Source: Agarophyton chilense (Eukaryota; Rhodophyta; Florideophyceae; Gracilariales; Gracilariaceae). From it: a DNA stretch of 64,000 nt. The position numbers were made by a program, and so were the translations under genes. The DNA lies in NCBI GenBank assembly GCA_030374765.1, contig JARGXX010000129.1, positions 992,001 through 1,056,000 of the forward strand, given 5' to 3'. Positions 52,051-62,346 of the stretch are shown here, piece after piece. Position 1 is the stretch's first letter; every line of letters starts with the position of its first letter. The notes below the pieces were generated by a model that was not told the DNA's origin, made no database searches, and was given only the letters and a program-made list of their open reading frames with translations.

Positions 52051-54709
52051 ATGGCTCCGAAACGCAAATCGAGAAGCGAGAACACTAGCGGGCGCGGTAC
52101 AAAATCACGGCGGCATGGAGGGGATGCAGAGGGCGGAAGGGACAAGGGGCGTAGGCTCCAGGGCGCGAGTGGAGAGAAGGGAGGCGTGCGCCTGAGAGGT
52201 AGATCAAGGCAAGATGGTGGGGAAGGAGAGGCGAGTGGGGGCAAAGAAAAGGCTGTTCGCGCAAAGGAGACGGTGACGGAGGAGAGTGCGGAGCAAATCA
52301 CGTCGCCCACGGAGCAAATCACGTCGCCTACGGGAGAGATGGTGCGGAGCGGCGATGGAAAACGGGATGGCGTGCGAAGCAACCGCACGCGTGTACCTAG
52401 AATTGGATTGAGGGGGAGGGCGAGCAGAGCTCCAGGGAGGACAAGGAGAGGGGATGCATCCGAGCGGACTCTAAGTGCTGTACTCACGTCTTCAGCTGAT
52501 GTGGAGCCGGTAAATCCATGCTCTGCACCTGAAGGAGGTGAAGAGATTCCGAATGAGAGGACGAAGGGGCGTAAGGAGGGAGAGAGAATGATCGGAGAAC
52601 GTGGATCCCGCCTCAGAGGCGTTGAAGAAGCAGGGGCATCGTTTACGGGTATGAGGGAAGAAGACGGTGATGATGAGATACAGAAAGGGAGAATAGAGAG
52701 TAGCCGTGGTGGGGAGGGTAGAATAGGTGGACCCAGTAGTGTTCTAATCGCTGGCGCAAGAGTCGTTCGAGAGAGAACAGAAGGAGAGAGTGTTGGAGTT
52801 ACCGCGGGGGAACAGGCAGAAAGATGGGAGGGGGCGAACTTGGATTACGTGGAAGAAAGGAGAGAGCGTGTAAGGGAAAGAATGGGGAGTGTTCGAGTTA
52901 CAAGAAGAAGAGCGATAGACGAAAGGGAAAGCAGAGAAGTGCATGTGAGTGAGGGGGGGAGAAGGGGGTTTGCTGGAGGGAGAACACATGGTTCAGGGGA
53001 GGAAGGCGATGGAAGAGCAGCAGTTCTTTCTCATCAGGGAGAAGATGTCGAGCGTTTGCCATCTAGAAGAGGGGTGGGTTTGGGAGTTGAAGGGTTTGAG
53101 GTGAACGCAAGGCGAAGGACGCAGGAAGGTATGCGAGTAAGGAGAAACATTGTATTCACAAGGAATAATGATAACGGGGAGAATGCGAATTTAAATGTCG
53201 TGGAGAACGCCGTCCGTATAGTGGAAGATGAAGCAAATGATGATGACATAGGTTTGTTGCCGCGGTCGATGCTAATTGAGAAGATGAATGTGTTGAAGGG
53301 ACAAATGGGACGTATGAAGGAAGACAGCTACAGTGCGATGGTGAGTTTGAAAATGACCCAAACGGAGCTGGATCGGGCGAGGGAGGAAATGAAGCAGCAG
53401 AATGTGCTGATTGAGAGTTTGAGTGAGGCGTTGAAAAGTAGAATCGCTGGGGAAGGGAGGGGGGAGGGAGGCGTGAGGCGGCGACGAAAGTATGACATTG
53501 GAGTGCAGGAATGCTTTTATGGATTTGCACGTCGTGCGTATGATAGGATTCTTCATTGTGCAAAACTGGAGGCATCGGAACTTTGCTTCTACACCGAGAA
53601 TGTGGGTCGAAGCTGGAAGAATAGAAGTGAGGCGGTTGGGGAGAGTAAAGAGGGAGGAAAGTATGTTTGTGGTGGGAGAGAAGGAAATGGTTCCGAGATG
53701 TCCAATTGAGGTTGCATATGAGATGAGACCGTATAAGCCGTCGACAGAGGGTGGGAGCCATTTGTTGTTGAAGCACGTGGTAGAGACTGAGTTAATGGGA
53801 GAGAAATGGGATTCGATAAGGGAAGCGGGGAGGAGAGAGGAGTGCGTGGAAAATGTAAGTGCGGATAGGTGCTTGAGACAGAGGATGAAGCAGAAATTGA
53901 GCGATGTGGTTGGGGTGCGGAAGCGAGCAGCGCGTGATAAGCTGTTTTCCATGCTTGGATATGATTTGATCGCAAAACGAGCTAAGGTGACTGAAGGGAC
54001 GGAGCTTTGGGCGGAGTTGAAGAAGCAGATTGAGGAGGCGCAGGAGAAGTTGATGGGGTCGGGGGAGGATGGGAGAGGTAAGCTGTGTGCGTGGAGAACG
54101 AGTGCGATTGAAGATATTACTTATTCTGGATCGAAGGTGTCTGAGAACTTGGAGGACTTTGGTGAGGCAGATATGAATTTTCGAAATCAGGTGTCGTTGA
54201 AAGTGTTGGAGGAGTTTATGGGCTACGCGGTAGAGAGTCACAGAAATGGAGAAAGGCAGTATGTGGATGGGACGGTGATGCATCTTGCGCGACTTGATGC
54301 ATGGATTGGATGTGTGGTGACCACGATGGATAGAGACGTTGGGCGGGGAGGCCAAAGGCAACTTTTGTTCTCGACGCTGTTTGGGAGGTTTCTGCCACTG
54401 GCTGTTGAGGACATATTGAGGGTTGCCTGGAACATGGTGAAGGATGAGTATGCTGAGGAGTTTGAGAATGATGGATTCTGTGGAGGGAATCGTAGAGATG
54501 TGAGTGGGAATAAGGAGAGAATCGCGACGGTTGGGCTATGGATACCGTCGAGAGAGAAAATCTATCTGGCGATAAGGGAGGAGTTTTTCATGGAGAATCT
54601 CACGAGAAGACTTGCAGCGGTGTTAGATTGCTATATAGCGTCATGTGGACCAGAAGAACCACGGTTCAAGCGCTTAGCGTTGGGGAGTAGGCAAGGAGTG
54701 GGAGAGTGA
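52051..54709 (+). pseudogene. Large basic coiled-coil protein with one frameshift
   Basis: The probable start is ATG 52051 (MAPKRKSRSENTSGRG), although the frame is open from the methyltransferase upstream. Residues 1-370 are highly charged and Arg/Glu/Gly-rich, with short repeats (EQITSPT twice) and RG/RGR motifs. A coiled coil follows (LPRSMLIEKMNVLKGQMGRMKEDSYSAMVSLKMTQTELDRAREEMKQQ). Near 53610-53650 the coding switches frame and continues as VPRCPIEVAYEMRPYKPS... to 54709, an all-helical C-terminal domain of ~350 residues with no recognised family. It ends 87 bases from the convergent transposase stop. An accessory DNA-binding or transposition protein is a guess from position. Confidence 0.5.
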
Positions 54710-54796
54710 TAAGGTACGGGGGGATAAGGGGGTAAGGAGGTGGAGCAAGATGGGGGTCGGCTATGGAAGAAAAGCAGCGGTGACTATTTTATTGGA

Positions 54797-57700
54797 TCAT
54801 GTGCCTTGGGAGGTATTATTATGGGTGCCACCCAGTGGTGGTGTTGTGCCACCAGTGGTGATGTTGGAGAAGTAGGGCTTCGCAGTTGGGTCTCGGTAGA
54901 ATCTGTTGAAATAAAATCGATGGAAGCGCCAGTGCAATCGAGGGGTGAAAGGGGGTGCGGGGTAGTTTTGGCGAAGTACATGAACGGGGCCGAGAATGGA
55001 AGAGGATGGTACGAGGCCGAACCAGGGGGAGACGTTGTCGGAGTTGGAAGTGTTTGAGATAAAAAGGGGGTGGGCAGTGTGGTTTTGTTCGTCGTCTGTT
55101 GCCCATCGGAGGCAGATGCAATTGAGAGAGACATCGACTTGATCCTGGGGTGGAACGAGTTCGAGGAACTGAACGAAGGCGAACTCGTTATGAGTGGAAG
55201 GGGAAGAAGGGGTGGTGAAGCGAAGAAGAGAGTTGAGCTTGCAGACCCAGGCGGTGGGAGTGGGGTTGGAGAAGCTGGAACCGGCAACGAGGATGTGGGA
55301 GAACTTTGGGATTTTAGAGGAACCGAAGGAGGGAGCAGCGAAGATACGTTGAATGAGTGGGAGAGGGGGATCTTTGACGGCGAGCTCGTTTCGATCGGCG
55401 ATGTATTCGTCTAGGGTTGGGGTGAAGCCGCTGACGACGTATGCGGAATTGACGAGTGTGAGACGGGTTTGGCGGAGAATGGGGGAGTCCTGGTTGAGAG
55501 CTAGTGTTTCGAGTATGATTGTGACGAAGGAGGGGAGTGCGAGGGTTCCAATCTGTGAGATGATGGCGATAGTGTCTGGGGAGAAGAGGTCCTGAAGGGA
55601 AGAGATTGTTGCGTGGGGGTTTGCTAGAAGGAATTTTTGAGCGGTGATGAGATCGGAAAAGGAGGTGTGCTTGACATCACGGACGAAACCTGGTTTGCGG
55701 GCTTGGAAGGGAGGAGGAGGGTCATGGGAGGATGAGGTGACGGAAGGATCAGCGGAGAGAGAAATCCAATTGTTGACGGCATCGGAGCGTTCGATGGCAC
55801 GGATGGTTTCGTTGTGCGCGGTGGGTCTGCGCTTGGAGGTTCGGGAGTAATGTGCTTTGAAGAGGGTATGGGCTTGTTCGAAGATGCCTGCATCGTTGAA
55901 GTGGAGACCCCCAAAGCGTCGAATGTCGTCTACGATGTGATCCAGGAGGTGGAATTTGAGGGTGCCAAGGGTGGAGGTATGGTATGGACCGGGAACATCG
56001 ACAGCTCTGTGCTTGAAGGAATGGATTTGGGAGGCGAGTTTGGCAAGACGAGAAGTGGTCCATTCGGGGACGGAGTTGTAGCACATGGAGGTGAGGAGGA
56101 GGTCTGTGTACTTGGAGAAGACAGTTGTGATGGGAGCGGAATTGGCTTCGTCACAGCAGCGGTCGAAAAAGGCGCCGATGAAGGGGAAGACCATGTCGAG
56201 GGCGCGGTAGTCTTTTGCTTCTAGCATGCCGCGGACGCCGTCAGTTGTGAAGAAGCCGTTGAGGGACTGCCCGCTTTCGGAAGTAGAGAAGTCGATGTGG
56301 AGGCCGGTAGCTGGGGAATGATTTTCGATGGCGGTGAGGATGAAGTTGGAGTGCTTGAGGATGGAGGTGCGGACGGAGTGGAAGGAACGGCGGGAGTTTG
56401 TGGAGCTGATGGTGGTGAAGAGATGTTCTGATCTGAGACGTTCGATGGCGGCGAGCTTGATGAGTTTGGAAACGCCGAGGTGGAAGTTGTGGAGGGGTTC
56501 GAAGGGGAAGATGTTGTATGGGGTGAGGAGGGGGGTGATGTTTAAAAGGGGGTAAGACTCGAAGAGGGAGAAGTATTTTGCGAGGGAGAGGGAGTGAAGT
56601 GCTTGGAGAGCTTGTTCCTTGAAGTTGCGCGAGACTCTTGGCTTGCGGGCGAGGAGACCTGCTTCGGAGTCCTTGAGGAGGGAGAAGTGTTTGTTGCGGG
56701 CTGCAAGGGTGAGGGGAAGAGATCGAGGGGGATGGGCGTGAGAGTGTTGGTGGAGTTGTGAGCGAGGGACAGAGCATCTGTGGCAGGGGTGCTGGGGGCG
56801 GGTGCCGTGGGAGATGGCGAGAATATCCTTTGCCACGGGAATGTCCGCGCAGGAGCTGGCGATGATGGGGTGGCATTGACGAAGATCGCCGTCTGCGTCG
56901 CGGAAGGGGAAACCGGGGAGGGCGGAAGAGAAGAGAGGTTGAAGGAGGGAGGAGATGGTCTGCTGTATGAGTTCCATTTTTGTTTGGCGGGGGATGGAGG
57001 AGGAATGAGTGATGATATCTGCATCTGGAGAAGGAGTGATTGGGGTGAAGGAGGTGGGAAGATAGCCGAGGAGTGTGAGATTGTCGGAGATGCATTTGTG
57101 GCGAAAGGAGTCGGAGAAGTTGAGAAGGGTGATGTGGAGGGGGTAGGAGGTAATGGAAGAAGATTTGAGAGAGGTAGAGGACTTGTCGGAGTAGATTTGG
57201 ACGAGGCCGATGAAGGAGTCGATACCGGTGGAGTGAGGGAGATGCCAGACGATGTTATCTTTTGTGGACTGCATGATGGCGGTCTTGAGTGCGGGGACGA
57301 CCTTTGAGCCGAGGGTGGCTGCCATGGGGTGTGCAAAGGCGGGGGAGCCGGAGGCGGATGTTTGGGAGATGGGGTGGAAAAAGGTGTTCTTGAAGTGTGC
57401 GAGGGCGAGCTTTTGTTTGAGGACATGGATTGCGTCTTTCTGGAAAAGGGTTGGGGAGAAGCGTTTGTGGGGATCGAAGATGGTGGAGGGGGCGAAACCA
57501 ATGGACCTGATTCTCTGGTGGAAGAGGTCTGCCTGGAGCTCGAGGCATTGCTTTGCGGAGGAGACTGAGTTCCGGAATGTTGATTCGGAGAAGTGGAGAT
57601 CATTAAGGAGAGTGATGAGTTCGTTAGCCTTTCGTTGTCCAATCTTGGAGGCGATGGAGGAGATGTAGAGGACCATTTTCTCCAGGTGGGGGTTGTCGAG

Positions 57701-58060
57701 GGGGAGAGTGGAAGGAGGGAGGGGGGAAAGAGCGAGAGAGGAGGGGGAACCGAGAGGGGCAGTGGCGACGTGGATGGCGTCCTGGGTGTGGAGGGAGAGA
57801 GAGAGCTGGTCTTGGAGGTAGGAGTCATGGTGTGCGAGAGGGACGTTGTCGGAAGGGCGATGTGAGGGAGGAGGATGAGGGGGGAGTTGTGAGGTGGACT
57901 TGTGGCGTTTTGTGCGGGGGGGGAAGCTGGGTTCATTTCCGCCAGGGGAGAGGAAGCGCTTGTTGGCGGAGAGGCGATGAGGGCACCTTCTCTGGTGCCG
58001 CTGGAGGGCGGGGATTTCTCGGGCGAAGAAGGAGCAACCGTTGAAGCAGCAGGAAGGCAT
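54797..58060 (-). CDS. Plavaka/CACTA-like transposase with N-terminal zinc finger
   Basis: 1087 residues from ATG 58060 (context TCCACCATG); the open frame extends 39 codons upstream without better support. Residues 4-28 are a C2H2-type finger (CCFNGC...RHQRRCPH). The core resembles Plavaka transposases: GLVQIYSDKSSTS at ~286-298 (catalytic-type Asp), a YPLHITLLNFSD block, FRDADGDLRQCHPIIASSCADIPVAKDILA at ~387-415, CHRCSVP at ~426, and YNIFPFEPLHNFHLGVSKL at ~515-533, the region matching 'DLLHQLHKGVFK'. The frame is uninterrupted, the best-preserved long gene of the element. Its place near the right terminus fits a transposase. Distinguishing Plavaka from other CACTA relatives needs alignment. 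Confidence 0.72.
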   Translation of the reverse strand: MPSCCFNGCSFFAREIPALQRHQRRCPHRLSANKRFLSPGGNEPSFPPRTKRHKSTSQLPPHPPPSHRPSDNVPLAHHDSYLQDQLSLSLHTQDAIHVATAPLGSPSSLALSPLPPSTLPLDNPHLEKMVLYISSIASKIGQRKANELITLLNDLHFSESTFRNSVSSAKQCLELQADLFHQRIRSIGFAPSTIFDPHKRFSPTLFQKDAIHVLKQKLALAHFKNTFFHPISQTSASGSPAFAHPMAATLGSKVVPALKTAIMQSTKDNIVWHLPHSTGIDSFIGLVQIYSDKSSTSLKSSSITSYPLHITLLNFSDSFRHKCISDNLTLLGYLPTSFTPITPSPDADIITHSSSIPRQTKMELIQQTISSLLQPLFSSALPGFPFRDADGDLRQCHPIIASSCADIPVAKDILAISHGTRPQHPCHRCSVPRSQLHQHSHAHPPRSLPLTLAARNKHFSLLKDSEAGLLARKPRVSRNFKEQALQALHSLSLAKYFSLFESYPLLNITPLLTPYNIFPFEPLHNFHLGVSKLIKLAAIERLRSEHLFTTISSTNSRRSFHSVRTSILKHSNFILTAIENHSPATGLHIDFSTSESGQSLNGFFTTDGVRGMLEAKDYRALDMVFPFIGAFFDRCCDEANSAPITTVFSKYTDLLLTSMCYNSVPEWTTSRLAKLASQIHSFKHRAVDVPGPYHTSTLGTLKFHLLDHIVDDIRRFGGLHFNDAGIFEQAHTLFKAHYSRTSKRRPTAHNETIRAIERSDAVNNWISLSADPSVTSSSHDPPPPFQARKPGFVRDVKHTSFSDLITAQKFLLANPHATISSLQDLFSPDTIAIISQIGTLALPSFVTIILETLALNQDSPILRQTRLTLVNSAYVVSGFTPTLDEYIADRNELAVKDPPLPLIQRIFAAPSFGSSKIPKFSHILVAGSSFSNPTPTAWVCKLNSLLRFTTPSSPSTHNEFAFVQFLELVPPQDQVDVSLNCICLRWATDDEQNHTAHPLFISNTSNSDNVSPWFGLVPSSSILGPVHVLRQNYPAPPFTPRLHWRFHRFYFNRFYRDPTAKPYFSNITTGGTTPPLGGTHNNTSQGT

Positions 58061-58552
58061 GGTGGGTGGAGGAGAGGTGGTGGGAAAGCAGTTGGTAGGG
58101 GGCGTAGACGACGAGAGAGTATGGCGCACACAGGGCACGTGACAGGGGAGGGCGGTGGAGAATAATATAGAATGCAAGGCACGTGAGGTCTGCCAGGTCG
58201 GGCTGCGATTCTATTGCGATTGATATGGATGGTACTAAATGTTCAATTTCTATTTTGAGGTCCATTTTGGGACCAGTTGTTTGTACTAATCTGTCAATCT
58301 AGAGCGCACAAAGATTGAATCTGCTCCTGCACCATTTCTCTACTTTTACCTTTAAACTGCGGCGACAGAAAGATTCACGCTAGTTTTACCTCCATCACAA
58401 CTAGAAAAACTGCAGATATGTGCTAGTTTTCCTTCCCATACAAACTAGCACTAATGAACGAATGAAAATATTTTGGGAAATTAACACCTCCAAATTTGGA
58501 TAAATTAACGGGTTTTTCGGTCATTTCAATTCGTCCTTTTTTGACAACTGAA

Positions 58553-58569
58553 CTAGCATTCCGAGAACA
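58553..58569 (-). repeat. Right terminal inverted repeat
   Basis: Inverted copy of 40985-41001. The ~180 bases inside contain further CTAG-type subterminal repeats (near 58379, 58401, 58424 and 58445), candidates for transposase binding. Confidence 0.8.
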
Positions 58570-60151
58570 CTGACGTAACGTGCCAGTTCGTTGAAATCCA
58601 CCTTACGGTTTGTACCGAGGTCATTCCTTACCTGCAACCTTATTGGTTCGTCAATGTTATCAGCATACATTGACTTCAACCTCGTGGCCGTAAAAACTCT
58701 ACAGCATCGTGGCATCGTTGCTCAGAGAGAGCGTTCGAAATCCAATGCGGTTTACCCTGCTCGTTGACGGTGTGTGAGCATCTCAGAGTAGGCCTTCTGA
58801 ATCATATCATCGGTTGTCTTGGTTTCCAAGAGAAATTTCACCACCTGTGGGTATTTTGTAAGCATTTCCGTCTGATCATCATCAACCGCCATGGTATTAC
58901 CCTGCAAGCGGCTGTGCAACATGTCGGTGGCCTGAGTTTTGGGGTTAAACTGAAATAACCACATTGCAGCCCGTTCTGAAAACTCGTTTTGGTAACATGC
59001 TATCTTGAACCTCTGAAGGAAGTCCATGATAGCGATGGGGTTATCTAAAGAAACGAGTATCCCCCATCTGGCAACCAAGCTTCCCGTGATGCTTAGTTAT
59101 CTTCTGAGAAGCCTCTTTTGTATACTCATAGTTCTTGTTCTTCAACCTATACGTGTGGTAGTCGACTGCCTTTGTAAAAAGGTCTTTCAACGGACCGATC
59201 ACCTGTAGGTCGAGATTGTTGACGAAATCTGACGTCGACGAGTCATACAGTTTGGTTATACCCTTGCGGTGATTCTTCTCCTCCTTACGACGGAGATCCT
59301 TCCTTCGTTTCCGTAAACCTCTTTGGTTTTAATCCGTTGACCTACCAGAATCAGTATCCGAGCTCGAAGAGTCAGGGTCCGACTGGTGCCCCTTTCTCTT
59401 CGCCCTTTTGGGTTTTTTCTCTCCAGATGGTCGTCGCAGTCGCTCCTTTTCCGAGCTCAAAGACCCACCTTTACCAGCAGGGTCTCCGCCACTGGTTCCC
59501 TGCGCAGCTCTACCTACAGCGTTCGGTAGATAATAATACCCTGGGTCCTCAATCGCCGGAGGCTCTGTCTCTCTCCGAATTCGGTCGTGCGGCTTCCCAC
59601 TAGTTTGAGAAGTTGGAAGGTTGGTTTGGAGTTCAAAAATGCCATGAGGTTTCTGAAAAAAGGCCTAGGCCTCAACCTTGACAGTGTTGGCTTTTGCCCC
59701 TACTTCGGGTTCGTAAACCTCATGGATATGTAGGGATAGTGCTACCAATTTGTCGATTTGTTTTCTGATCTCGTTGTCGAGGTAATTGATGATAAATACC
59801 GGCACACGAGCCATCAATTCCTGATAGGCCCGATCCACCACCACACGGGCAATTGAATCGATATCTAGACGGGAACCAGGGGGTTCATTCTTTTGTCCAA
59901 CCACATTGGTATTTGGGCCTTATGTCGAGGGACTTCCTCCAGGTTGTCCAGAATTGGTTGTGCCAGTTCTCTTCGGGGGAGGGGGGGATAGGATACCACC
60001 AACTGGTGCAGTAGGCGCCCTGGTGTGGCGTCTCGGCGCGTTTTTCGATGATTTCTTCATTAGGGTAAACTAATGAGTCAACTCTTTCTATTTCAGTGTC
60101 TACTTCACCAAACGGTACGGATTCAACTCCAATGATCCCTTTCAACTCCAA
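58570..60151 (-). pseudogene. Chromovirus 2 gag, N-terminal and capsid part
   Basis: Read right to left: a frame from 60151 (MELKGIIGVESVPFGEVDTEIE), a Ser/charged region, then the capsid-like block NPIAIMDFLQRFKIACYQNEFSERAAMWLFQF (59078-58752) and LKSMYADNIDEPIRLQVRNDLG...DFNELARYV (to ~58575). These align in order with DPILVLDFLARF... and NMFVDGLNPAIRTLV...YLELGQFA of chromovirus 1 gag. Several frame breaks. The sequence stops matching gag at 58569, the transposon end. Confidence 0.75.
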
Positions 60152-60168
60152 ACGTGGGGAACACCAGA

Positions 60169-60186
60169 TTTAAAGTCGAGAGACCA
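60169..60186 (-). other. PBS-like sequence of chromovirus 2
   Basis: The + strand ends GTCGAGAGACCA, three bases before the 5' LTR. See the corresponding site of chromovirus 1 at 23824-23841. Confidence 0.5.
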
Positions 60187-60189
60187 AAC

Positions 60190-60737
60190 TGTGGTATAAA
60201 CTAAAACGGTAGCGGGGGTGTAAGACCTGACGGTTCTGAAGAGCGCACAACGGTCGCGACCTAGGAGGTGGAGATTGAAGATACCTGTAAGTTGTGGAAG
60301 CACCAGCCAATGAAGGGTGCGAAAGTAACGGCGGGCGTACTGAAACCATGTTTGTAGACGATGATGCACAGCACAAATGGATCTGGAAAACTCGAAGTAA
60401 ACTAGTCTTACTTTTATGGTTGACTGTAGAAACAGAAAAAGGTAAGAGTAGTCTATTAGTTGCTTGTCTTTTCAATAGTGACAGGGGTGGAAGTGATTGG
60501 TTAAGATATATATCTCACTAACCACCCGACCCACGGTGGCGCTTTTCGCCACGTCGCCTCGAGAAGGGGAACTTGAGGTGCATCTTCCTATCTACTTACT
60601 CTTATTTAAATAGTACTAATTTGCGAAAAGCTAAGCTAGTTGCTAACTAAACTACTGTAGTACAAAGCGCATGCCGGTAATCACCCAGGTCCACCACGTG
60701 GCATAACTACCTCATCAGTGTATTTGACTATATTACT
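60190..60737 (-). repeat. 5' LTR of chromovirus 2
   Basis: Begins TGTGGTATAAAC; the end (…GACTATATTACT) is the degraded equivalent of ACTATGCTACA. Aligns along its length with 9265-9813 and 32735-33306. Confidence 0.78.
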
Positions 60738-61558
60738 CGCTCAATAAATCTTCGCGCCAGCCAGATTCTTATTGAATTAAGTCTTTTTCCGCTTGCGCGT
60801 GCTATAGCTATCTACGGGGGTTGTACCGTGTTATCCACAGTGGATTCACCCATGGCACGTCTTCAAGAAAAGTACTACAGTTGCTTGTGTCTGATTATAG
60901 GTACCTAGGTATTCTCGGCCCTGTATATGGTTTATATATTTTGATCACGTTGGCTCCTGTGACTTACGCTCTGCCTGCCCTACTGCATCATCCGTTTTAT
61001 TTTTTTTTGTCTCTCGTGGTAGACTATTTCTCTTACACCAATATGATCAACTTGACATCTTTCACTTTACTCTTTCCGCTTGTTGTGCAGTCTTGGCTTG
61101 GGTTTACACCCAAACTTCGTCGTGAATTTTCAGAAAGGTCCGTTGCTGTGTTGCTCCCAGGAAAAGAATATAGAGAACGTCTCCGAATTGTTTTGTCTCC
61201 AAAACTTGCACCAAACGCATTGGAAAGTTAAACAACCTATAAGACATATTCATGTGACCATATTCATTTCGGTTATGTGTTGGATCAATCCAACCTTTTC
61301 AGAAATGCTTGCAAGGCTCTTCTTCCCCAAAGTCATTGTTGATTTCGTGACGGCTTTCTCATTCTTGGAGTAATACTTCAGTTGCAGAATCAAAATGAGT
61401 TGATTCAAATATGAAACGCATTCTACCTAAGACATGCAGTCATTTTTCATGTGAGTCAGTTTAGCATCAATTTATTTAATCTCCCGCGTTTTTGCAGGAG
61501 ACATGAGCTAGTGTTTGGCATTTTTTAACTTGTCTTCACAAAGTGTTGTGCAAAAGGC
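60738..61558. other. Spacer with one unassigned hydrophobic ORF
   Basis: No recognisable gene. The plus-strand frame 60821-61231 (136 codons, first codon not ATG-supported) is hydrophobic in the middle (VTYALPALLHHPFYFFLSLVVDYF...LLFPLVVQSWLGF), but nothing confirms it as a gene; AT-rich DNA gives such frames by chance. Confidence 0.4.
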
Positions 61559-61660
61559 GAATCGGCGTAGGTGGTGTAGAAGTGGCGGTGCGGCTGAATC
61601 GGCGTAAGCAGCGTAGAATGCAACGGTGCGGCGGAATCGGCGTAAGCGGCATAGAAAGCG
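61559..61660. repeat. Minisatellite, three ~37-bp units
   Basis: Units begin GAATCGGCGTA at 61559, 61596 and 61634, each followed by a TAGAA-containing GC-rich part, with point differences. Confidence 0.75.
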
Positions 61661-62034
61661 GAAGAAGAACAAGACGAACGGGAAGGACGGTGATGCTGAT
61701 GGAAAAGTTGGAGTTTAAGAGGTTGAAGGGTACTCGATTGCTGTTGTAGGACAAGAGAAGTAGTTCACTTGTTACGAGCTCTTTTATATTGGCTGGGAGC
61801 TTGGTGAGGGTCTCTACAGCGCCAAGTAAGTAGCGTCATTTTAATTCAACGTCTACTAGATTAGGCTACTAATTCAAATTAAAGATTCTATTTCGTGTCT
61901 ATCTATCGACCGCTATTAGGAATTGTAGTGCAACGTACGCAACTACCTGAAACAGATTGCGTGTGGTAATTCTACATTCTCCTCTCCCGAGATGTCCTCA
62001 ACATTTGTACTTTTCTCTTAAGCGAAAAAAAATT

Positions 62035-62331
62035 TCAAGCATATTGATGTATTATCCATTGTTTAGTTTCGTGATGACACTTGTTGTATTCGTGGATATT
62101 TCTGTATACTTTGTTTATTGTTTGCTTTGTAAATATATTGGCAGGATTGTTTTCAGATTTCACGAGTCCAACGTCAGATATTTCAGTCCTTTCAAAAGCT
62201 TCACGGGCTGCCGAAAAATCGATTAATAGTCGTTTTTCAGCTGTAGATGATCCATTCGTGATGACATCGAAAAATCTCTTGGAATCCGTGAACATTCTAA
62301 CGGGAATCAATTTTTCAAGTAAAGTTTTCAA
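62035..62331 (-). pseudogene. Copia RNase H C-terminal part, third element
   Basis: 98 codons with SAAREAFERTEISDVGLVKSENNPANIFTKQ, matching the copia RNase H end 'I..V.T..N.AD.FTK'. One frame break (near 62331-62347) separates it from the RT frame. Confidence 0.75.
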
Positions 62332-62346
62332 GTCAAATTTAAGCGT

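Larger units (their letters stand above)
40985..58569. mobile_element. 17.6 kb TIR DNA transposon with DNA-modification cargo
   Basis: The ends are defined by a perfect 17-bp inverted repeat (TGTTCTCGGAATGCTAG, extending to 18 bp with the shared G) and a 3-bp direct repeat CTG outside both ends (40982-40984 and 58570-58572). Both ends also carry several GCTAG/CTAGTT subterminal repeats. Outside lie the two halves of one gag gene. Inside is a transposase gene at the right end, six to eight cargo genes and a large palindrome array. The 3-bp TSD and subterminal repeats fit the CACTA/CMC superfamily, and the transposase resembles its Plavaka branch. Genes are packed in divergent/convergent pairs with gaps as small as 80 bp. 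Several ORFs carry stops or frameshifts. Confidence 0.8.
32735..60737 (-). mobile_element. Ty3/gypsy chromovirus 2, decayed, split by a 17.6 kb DNA transposon
   Basis: A minus-strand element with related LTRs at 32735-33306 (3') and 60190-60737 (5'). Order 5' to 3': gag N-terminal part (60151-58570), gag C-terminal part (40984-40487), protease, RT, RNase H, integrase, chromodomain remnant, antisense ORF, 3' LTR. The gag gene is cut at 40985/58569 by the inserted TIR transposon. The gag halves align in order with the gag of chromovirus 1, which shows they were once one gene. LTRs are more diverged than in chromovirus 1, stops are frequent and no matching TSD was found, so this is an older insertion. 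Confidence 0.8.

Noticed and set aside
56542-58182. A 546-codon Pro/Ser-rich ORF on the minus strand
   Set aside because: It is the shifted frame of the transposase gene, with composition expected from its codon bias and no domain.
40985-58569. An integrated giant virus or polinton, suggested by the methyltransferase, dioxygenase and ParB-like genes
   Set aside because: No capsid, packaging ATPase, polymerase B or protease was seen; the TIRs, 3-bp TSD and a Plavaka-like transposase explain the region better.
58521-58715. The end of the gag ORF (LVQLSKKDELK) as genuine gag
   Set aside because: Similarity to the other gag stops at the TIR; the last ~15 codons are read from transposon sequence.
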